Shown here: piece after piece, positions 59,156 through 64,000 of the stretch
Numbering within the stretch: the stretch's first letter is position 1
How the letters are laid out: each line of letters opens with the position of its first letter
NCBI RefSeq assembly: GCF_049445795.1
Contig: NZ_JBMSDT010000007.1
Coordinates: 124,001-188,000, forward strand
Source of the DNA: Larkinella sp049445795
GTDB taxonomy: Bacteria > Bacteroidota > Bacteroidia > Cytophagales > Spirosomataceae
Direction of reading: 5' to 3'
DNA length: 64,000 nucleotides
Program-made: the position numbers and the translations under genes
Notes under the pieces: generated by a model
Databases searched by the model: none
What the model was told of the DNA's origin: nothing
Seen by the model: the letters and a program-made list of their open reading frames with translations, nothing else

Positions 59156-60676
59156 TTGCAACTCCTTGATCAACTGAATGATAGTATTCTGAGCTTGTCG
59201 GGCTTCTGGCCGGAAATAGCGCTGCTGGTAGCAATCGGGATCATCGTGCTGACAGACCTGGTGTTTATGCCCCGCTCCGAGGACCGTCTGTCCGTGGCTA
59301 CGCCGGGTGTTTTTCTGCCAGCAAACGCCGGTGCCGCTACCCGCAACCGCACGATTCAATACGGTCTTTCGCTGCTGGCGGTTTTGGTCACCGGTGCCTT
59401 TGTCATCGGGCAGGGTTCGCTCGAAAAAGGATATCTTTTCAACTCCGTGCTGCTGCTCGACAACCAGGCGGTTTTTTACAAGTTTGTGGTCACCCTGGCT
59501 GCGGGTTTTGCCATTTTACACGCCTGGACGGTTCGCCCGAAAACTGCAATACCGCTCGACTGGCTTCCTTTGCTTCTGAGCCTGTTACTCGGACTTTACC
59601 TGATGGCGATGTCGGTCAATCTGCTGACGATTTATCTCAGCATCGAACTGGTTTCGATCAGTTCTTACCTCCTGACAGCGCTTTCAACCAGCCGCAAGGC
59701 CTCGGAAGGTGGCTTGAAGTACCTGCTTTTCGGGGCCGTTAGCTCTGCTCTGATGCTGTACGGCATGTCGCTGCTCTACGGCCTGACCGGCACCCTCGCC
59801 CTACCCGACACACTGGATCAACTCAGCCGCAACGATTCGCTGGTCATTTACGTGGCCGGTTTTCTGACGCTGGCCGGTATTTTATTCAAACTGTCACTGG
59901 TTCCCTTTCACGTCTGGACGCCCGATGCCTACGAAGCCGCGCCCACGCCCGTGGTGGCCTTCTTCTCGGTTGGCCCCAAAGCTGCAGCCTTGCTGGTTCT
60001 GATGCGGGTGCTGACGATTCTGCCGGCTGGTTTTCAGACACCGCTTGCCGTCATTGCCTTGGCCAGCATCACCTTTGGGAATCTCTCCGCACTCTGGCAA
60101 ACCGACGCCAAACGGCTTTTGGCCTACTCGTCTATTGCCCATGCCGGTTTTCTGCTTGTGGGCGTCGTGGCTTTTAACGAAACTGGTTTTGAAGCCGCAA
60201 CCTTTTACGTAGCCACCTACGTGTTTATCAACATGGCGGCTTTTCTGCTCATCGACTTACTCAACCAGCAACAGGACGAAAACCTGACTATTCAAAAATT
60301 CAGCGGTTTGGGCACCCGGCTTCCCTTCCTGAGTGCGGCCCTTACTGTCGTGATGATTGCGTTGACGGGCTTGCCACCAACGGTCGGTTTTACAGCGAAA
60401 CTGCTCGCTTTTTCGTCCCTGCTGGAAGCTTATCAGACGGGCGGAAACCCCTGGTTACTGGCTCTGTTTGGCATTGGACTGCTCAACGCCGTGGTTTCGC
60501 TGTTCTTTTACCTACGCATCCCATTTCTGCTCTATTTCCGGCCTGCTTCAACGACTGACTTACCTCACAAAACGACACCTCTTTCACCGCTTATTCTGGC
60601 CAGTGTGCTGACGCTTGCGGTTCTGCTGCTGTTTTTCAAACCCGACTGGGTACTGCGCTGGATTACAAGGTTATAA
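59156..60676 (+). CDS. nuoN: NADH-quinone oxidoreductase subunit N
   Basis: The protein has 506 residues from the TTG at 59156. The frame is open from an ATG at 59060, but that start precedes a -7 box and overlaps the opposite gene, so the exact start is uncertain. About 14 helices are present, with the proton-pumping antiporter signature: LSIELVSISSYLL, GLKYLLFGAVSSALMLYGMSLLYG, LTLAGILFKLSLVPFHVWTPDAYEAAPTPVVAFFSVGPKAA. This is subunit N of complex I. No other nuo gene adjoins it: the upstream neighbour is on the opposite strand and the downstream gene is unrelated. Confidence 0.87.
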   Translation: MQLLDQLNDSILSLSGFWPEIALLVAIGIIVLTDLVFMPRSEDRLSVATPGVFLPANAGAATRNRTIQYGLSLLAVLVTGAFVIGQGSLEKGYLFNSVLLLDNQAVFYKFVVTLAAGFAILHAWTVRPKTAIPLDWLPLLLSLLLGLYLMAMSVNLLTIYLSIELVSISSYLLTALSTSRKASEGGLKYLLFGAVSSALMLYGMSLLYGLTGTLALPDTLDQLSRNDSLVIYVAGFLTLAGILFKLSLVPFHVWTPDAYEAAPTPVVAFFSVGPKAAALLVLMRVLTILPAGFQTPLAVIALASITFGNLSALWQTDAKRLLAYSSIAHAGFLLVGVVAFNETGFEAATFYVATYVFINMAAFLLIDLLNQQQDENLTIQKFSGLGTRLPFLSAALTVVMIALTGLPPTVGFTAKLLAFSSLLEAYQTGGNPWLLALFGIGLLNAVVSLFFYLRIPFLLYFRPASTTDLPHKTTPLSPLILASVLTLAVLLLFFKPDWVLRWITRL

Positions 60677-60778
60677 GCCGGGTCGTTTTTCTTCACTCAA
60701 AATGCGCCTTCAACTCTTCTGTCAGCCTGATCAGAAAAAAGTCTGGTGAAGGGTGTGCCATTGCCTATGTCCTTTTCG

Positions 60779-60786
60779 TAACTTTG
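60779..60786 (+). promoter_or_regulatory. -7 box for the amidophosphoribosyltransferase-like gene
   Basis: TAACTTTG exactly matches TAnnTTTG. A TTG lies 15 bases upstream. It is 66 bases before the ATG at 60853, supporting that start over a TTG at 60799. Confidence 0.4.
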
Positions 60787-60852
60787 CCGTAACTTCATTT
60801 GAACGAAAACCTTTCTTCGGGAGTTACGTTCGTAACAACTAAAATATCCGGC

Positions 60853-62745
60853 ATGAGCGACGCCATCAAGCACGAGTGCGGTATTGCCCTAATACGGCTC
60901 CGCAAGCCATACCAACATTACATCGATAAGTATGGCACTCATTTATACGGCATCAACAAACTGTACCTGCTGATGGAGAAACAGGTCAACCGGGGCCAGG
61001 ATGGAGCCGGGGTTGCCAACATCAAAATCGACGTACCGCCCGGCCACCGCTACATCAGCCGCTACCGCTCGGTAGCCAGCCAGCCGGTCGCCGACATCTT
61101 CCAGAAGATTAACAAGAAATTCCGCAAAGCACTTAAGAACAACAAGGATAAAGCCCGCGATGCCCGCTGGTTGCAGGAAAACCTGGCGTTTACCGGGGAA
61201 GTCCTGATGGGGCATCTGCGCTACGGCACCCACGGCGCCAACGAAATTGAGAACTGCCATCCCATGCTCCGGCAGAACAACTGGCGCAGCCGGAACCTGG
61301 TGATGGCCGGAAACTTCAACATGACCAACGTCGATGACCTGTTCAAAAAACTGGTTTCGCTGGGCCAGCATCCGAAGGACGAAGTCGACACGGTAACGGT
61401 TATGGAGAAAATCGGACACTTTCTGGACGAAGAAAACCAGCGGGTGTTCGACCGGTTCAAGGGCATTTATGAAAATCCCGATCTCTCGGATATTATCGAA
61501 GATAACATGGATCTCCAGCGGGTGCTGCACCGCTCCTGCCGGGATTTCGACGGGGGTTATGCGATGGTCGGCATGACGGGTTTTGGGGCCGCGTTTGTGG
61601 CCCGCGATCCGGCCGGAATTCGCCCAGCCTATTATTATGCCGACGATGAAGTCGTGGTGGTAGCCTCCGAAAAACCGGCTATCAAAACCGCCTTCAATGT
61701 TGAATACGATCAGATCCACGAAGTAAAACCCGGCCACGCACTGATCATCGATAAATACGGCGAATACGATGAATATGAATTCATTCAGCCAATCGAGAAG
61801 CGTTCGTGTACGTTTGAACGGATTTATTTCTCCCGGGCTTCCGATCCGGATATTTACAACGAACGGAAAAAGCTTGGGAAACTGCTGATTCCGCAGATTT
61901 TACAGGAGATTGACTACGACCTGGAAAACACGGTTTTCTCGTACATTCCCAATACGGCCGAAACCGCCTTTTTTGGCATGGTGGAAGGTATCGAAGAATA
62001 CCTGGCCAAACAGCGCAAGAAAGCCATTATGGAAGGGATCCTGTTCGAACAGGACCTCGACCGGCTGCTGTCTTTCCGGCCCCGGATCGAAAAACTGGTA
62101 TCGAAGGATGTCAAGCTCCGGACGTTTATTACCGACGATTCCCAGCGCGACGAGATGGTTTCGCACGTTTACGATACGACGTTCGAAGTCATCCGGAAAG
62201 GCATCGATAACGTTGTGGTGATCGACGACTCCATCGTTCGCGGTACGACCCTTGAAAAGAGCATTCTGAAGATGCTCGACCGGCTGGGGCCCAAGAAAAT
62301 CGTCATCGTTTCGTCGGCTCCGCAGATTCGCTTCCCCGATTGCTACGGAATCGATATGTCGAAAATGAAAGAGTTTGTGGCGTTCCGGGCTACACTTCAA
62401 CTGCTGAAAGAAAGCGGACTCGATAACCGGGTCGACGAGATTTATGCGCAGTGTGTTGCCGCCATCGAATCCGGCAATGCCTCAACCACGAACTACGTCA
62501 AGGCGTTGTATGAGCCGTTCACCCACGAGCAGATTTCGGAAAAAGTGGCCGAAATCGTTACGCCGAAAGACTTAAATGCCGAGGTGTCGGTGATCTTCCA
62601 GACGGTCGAGAACCTGCACAAAGCCTGCACCAACCATACCGGCGACTGGTACTTTACGGGTAACTACCCTACCCCCGGTGGTAATAAAGTAGTCAACAAG
62701 TCGTTTGTCAACTTCATGGAAGGCAAAGGCGTTAGGGCTTATTAA
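60853..62745 (+). CDS. Long amidophosphoribosyltransferase-like protein (PurF family)
   Basis: The protein has 630 residues from the ATG at 60853, chosen because MSDAIKHECGIALI is the natural start. Cys9 is the Ntn glutaminase nucleophile and would need removal of an 8-residue propeptide. The glutaminase domain includes GHLRYGTHGANE and GGYAMVGMTGFGAAFVARDP. The phosphoribosyltransferase domain has the PRPP loop VVIDDSIVRGTTLEKSI (about 456-472). The protein is about 130 residues longer than typical PurF, with inserts and a C-terminal extension. Purine synthesis step 1 is the family reaction; a second function is possible for this long form. Confidence 0.85.
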   Translation: MSDAIKHECGIALIRLRKPYQHYIDKYGTHLYGINKLYLLMEKQVNRGQDGAGVANIKIDVPPGHRYISRYRSVASQPVADIFQKINKKFRKALKNNKDKARDARWLQENLAFTGEVLMGHLRYGTHGANEIENCHPMLRQNNWRSRNLVMAGNFNMTNVDDLFKKLVSLGQHPKDEVDTVTVMEKIGHFLDEENQRVFDRFKGIYENPDLSDIIEDNMDLQRVLHRSCRDFDGGYAMVGMTGFGAAFVARDPAGIRPAYYYADDEVVVVASEKPAIKTAFNVEYDQIHEVKPGHALIIDKYGEYDEYEFIQPIEKRSCTFERIYFSRASDPDIYNERKKLGKLLIPQILQEIDYDLENTVFSYIPNTAETAFFGMVEGIEEYLAKQRKKAIMEGILFEQDLDRLLSFRPRIEKLVSKDVKLRTFITDDSQRDEMVSHVYDTTFEVIRKGIDNVVVIDDSIVRGTTLEKSILKMLDRLGPKKIVIVSSAPQIRFPDCYGIDMSKMKEFVAFRATLQLLKESGLDNRVDEIYAQCVAAIESGNASTTNYVKALYEPFTHEQISEKVAEIVTPKDLNAEVSVIFQTVENLHKACTNHTGDWYFTGNYPTPGGNKVVNKSFVNFMEGKGVRAY

Positions 62746-62775
62746 GAGTTAAGAGTTAAGAGTTAAGAGTTAAGG
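62742..62775. repeat. Four tandem TTAAGAG heptamers
   Basis: TTAAGAG occurs four times head to tail from 62742, then a partial TTAAGG. The first copy contains the stop codon of the PurF-like gene. Confidence 0.85.
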
Positions 62776-62776
62776 G

Positions 62777-62816
62777 AAAGACGGACCGGGAAGGATATAC
62801 TTGCTGATCCGTCTTT
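62777..62816. terminator. Terminator between convergent genes
   Basis: AAAGACGGA (62777-62785) pairs with TCCGTCTTT (62808-62816), followed by T residues. It can end the PurF-like transcript and, in the other direction, the haloperoxidase gene. Confidence 0.65.
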
Positions 62817-62817
62817 T

Positions 62818-64000
62818 TTATTTCTTCCACTTCAGGGCGGCCACATGCTGCCCGATGCTTCGGCCCATGCTCAAGCCGGTTTCGTTGTCCTGCTCCGTGT
62901 GAATGCCGCCCAGAAAACGGGAATAGGCCGACTCCTCGGCGGCAGCCCAGAACGAGGTAAAACTTCTTGCTTTGAAATCAACGCTGCGTTTGACATCCCG
63001 CACCCGGCTGACGTGCGAATCGTCGGTAAAGGCAAACGATTCACCGAAGACACTCCCCAAAACCGTCGCACTGGCCGCCGACTGCGTCGCGTGCCCGGAC
63101 GCATACCCCGGAAACGGCGGAGCGGGCCAGAACGGTATCCAGTAGGGGTCCATCGTCCGGCGGACGAAAGTATACGGCCGCTCGTTATGGAACATGTATT
63201 TGGTCTTCCAGCAAATCGTAAAGGCATCGGCAACGGCAATCCCGGTTTTGGCCAGGGCTTCGGCGGCTTTGCCCAGATCCGCCTGGGCCGTTTGAATGGC
63301 AATCCGGGCCAGGTTATACGAGTGCCCGGGCGGGGTAAACGTCTCGCTGGGATCGTCGGCCCACCAAATCGAGATTTCTTTCTCATTTTGCGTCAGCGAC
63401 TTATTTTTGACGTACACATCCTGGTATTGCAAAAAATACGGTGACTTCACCTCCGCCGAAACCGGTAGCGGCTTCGGGATGGGCAGGAGGGCATTAACAG
63501 CGACAAACGTCCGGTTTTTACCCCAATAAGGCTGCATTGGAATTTTTCGCCCGTTTTCGGTTGGTTGCCAGGAGCCATTAAAAACCGGCACCTGGTAATC
63601 AGTCGGAAAATTCCGGTTGTAGCCTTCGTGCCCGCCGTCGGTTTTCGACCAGTCAAAAATAGCGTCGGCGATTTGTTTCCCATACGCAGCCGACCGCTCC
63701 ACTACCTCGCTGGCAACTCCTTCGGTAGCAAACTCCGTCACAAGCAACTTTTCCAGCGAGTCGATACGCACTTTATTGTCCTCACTGGTGTTGGCAAACA
63801 GATTCCGCAGGATTTGGGCCTGGGCTGCATTGGCCGATGCGGGCCAGTGGTAAATGGCGGTTTCGTCAATTTTTGGCAAACTGCTCAGGTTAGTCAGTTG
63901 TCCGGCCAGCGACTGATGCGTAGATAAACCCGGCACCACGGCTTCGTAGAGGGCCAGCCCCCCGTACCCAAACGCCCTTGAAGCCACCGGCGGGCTAAAA
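62818..64000 (-). CDS. Vanadium-dependent haloperoxidase/PAP2-family protein, 5' end outside the window
   Basis: The frame is open to the edge of the window, and the first visible residues (FSPPVASRAFGYGGLALYEA) are internal, so the start lies beyond 64000. About 393 residues are visible. The vanadate/phosphate-binding motifs of the PAP2 superfamily are seen in FPGYASGHATQSAAS and in SRFLGGIHTEQDNETGLSMGR. An upstream Lys/Arg block lies in NERPYTFVRR. These proteins are vanadium haloperoxidases or related phosphatases, usually exported. A GTG at 63987 would open a frame, but sequence similarity continues above it. Confidence 0.85.
   Translation of the reverse strand, partial: FSPPVASRAFGYGGLALYEAVVPGLSTHQSLAGQLTNLSSLPKIDETAIYHWPASANAAQAQILRNLFANTSEDNKVRIDSLEKLLVTEFATEGVASEVVERSAAYGKQIADAIFDWSKTDGGHEGYNRNFPTDYQVPVFNGSWQPTENGRKIPMQPYWGKNRTFVAVNALLPIPKPLPVSAEVKSPYFLQYQDVYVKNKSLTQNEKEISIWWADDPSETFTPPGHSYNLARIAIQTAQADLGKAAEALAKTGIAVADAFTICWKTKYMFHNERPYTFVRRTMDPYWIPFWPAPPFPGYASGHATQSAASATVLGSVFGESFAFTDDSHVSRVRDVKRSVDFKARSFTSFWAAAEESAYSRFLGGIHTEQDNETGLSMGRSIGQHVAALKWKK

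Noticed and set aside
60799..60852. TTG start extending the PurF-like protein by 18 residues
   Set aside because: The family starts at MSDAIKHECG, and a -7 box lies immediately upstream of the TTG, leaving almost no leader for that start.
1..64000. tRNA, rRNA, prophage or transposase genes
   Set aside because: None was recognised by reading gaps and coding frames. A short tRNA could be missed without a covariance-model search, but the gaps long enough to hold one showed no acceptor-stem pattern to me.

Overview
The window looks like chromosomal DNA of a Bacteroidota member, most likely a Cytophagales/Spirosomaceae relative (Larkinella, Spirosoma or Rudanella type). The basis is moderate-to-high GC coding DNA with AT-rich gaps, a SusC/SusD pair driven by an ECF sigma/FecR pair, DUF1080, DUF4468 and DUF4974 domains, and -7 boxes of the Bacteroidota type (TAnnTTTG) in front of several genes. 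I saw no tRNA, rRNA, CRISPR array, transposase gene or phage module. The genus is inference. Layout: 0-8.6 kb holds a small secreted protein, an OmpA-family protein, an AraC regulator, a hydroxypyruvate-isomerase-like TIM barrel and a DUF1080 (3-keto-disaccharide hydrolase family) protein. It also holds a coupled operon of a GNAT acetyltransferase, a protein resembling a class II aminoacyl-tRNA-synthetase core and an AraC regulator, then an acidic disordered protein and a KduD-type dehydrogenase. 8.9-19.6 kb is a minus-strand nutrient-uptake locus: ECF sigma factor, FecR anti-sigma factor, SusC with an STN signalling domain, SusD lipoprotein and two related FAD-dependent oxidoreductases. It contains no glycoside hydrolase. 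19.9-30.1 kb carries a small Bacteroidota-specific protein, a DACNV/diadenylate-cyclase-like protein, a six-PAS histidine kinase convergent with a CheY-like regulator, a feruloyl-esterase-like hydrolase, a DUF4468 protein with a membrane protein, and a heparinase II/III-family lyase. 30.5-31.3 kb is a small protein coupled to a stand-alone LytTR regulator. 31.3-35.5 kb holds two paralogous secreted beta-helix proteins. 35.6-56.6 kb is a minus-strand exopolysaccharide cluster starting with a Wzc-like tyrosine autokinase. It encodes WbpA-, WbpE-, WbpD- and WbpB-like enzymes and HisH/HisF/WbpG-like amidotransferase components, the latter with two WbpG paralogues, plus AsnB, a flippase, a polymerase-like protein, glycosyltransferases, a deacetylase, an acetyltransferase and an unusual sugar transferase. 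57.5-64 kb returns to housekeeping genes: TerC, a secreted protein, a solitary nuoN, a long amidophosphoribosyltransferase-like gene and a vanadium-haloperoxidase/PAP2 gene cut by the window edge. How the genes fit together: the polysaccharide cluster encodes all but one step of the route described in Pseudomonas aeruginosa O5 for 2-acetamido-3-acetamidino uronic acids (WbpA, WbpB, WbpE, WbpD, then WbpG-HisH-HisF). No WbpI-type 2-epimerase is visible, so the glucuronic form is the simplest prediction. The twin FAD oxidoreductases, with DUF1080, isomerase and KduD genes nearby, suggest oxidative sugar chemistry behind a SusCD importer; this is inference. A second theme is non-coding: many gene ends carry long, often perfect inverted repeats from several sequence families, two of which occur twice in the window.
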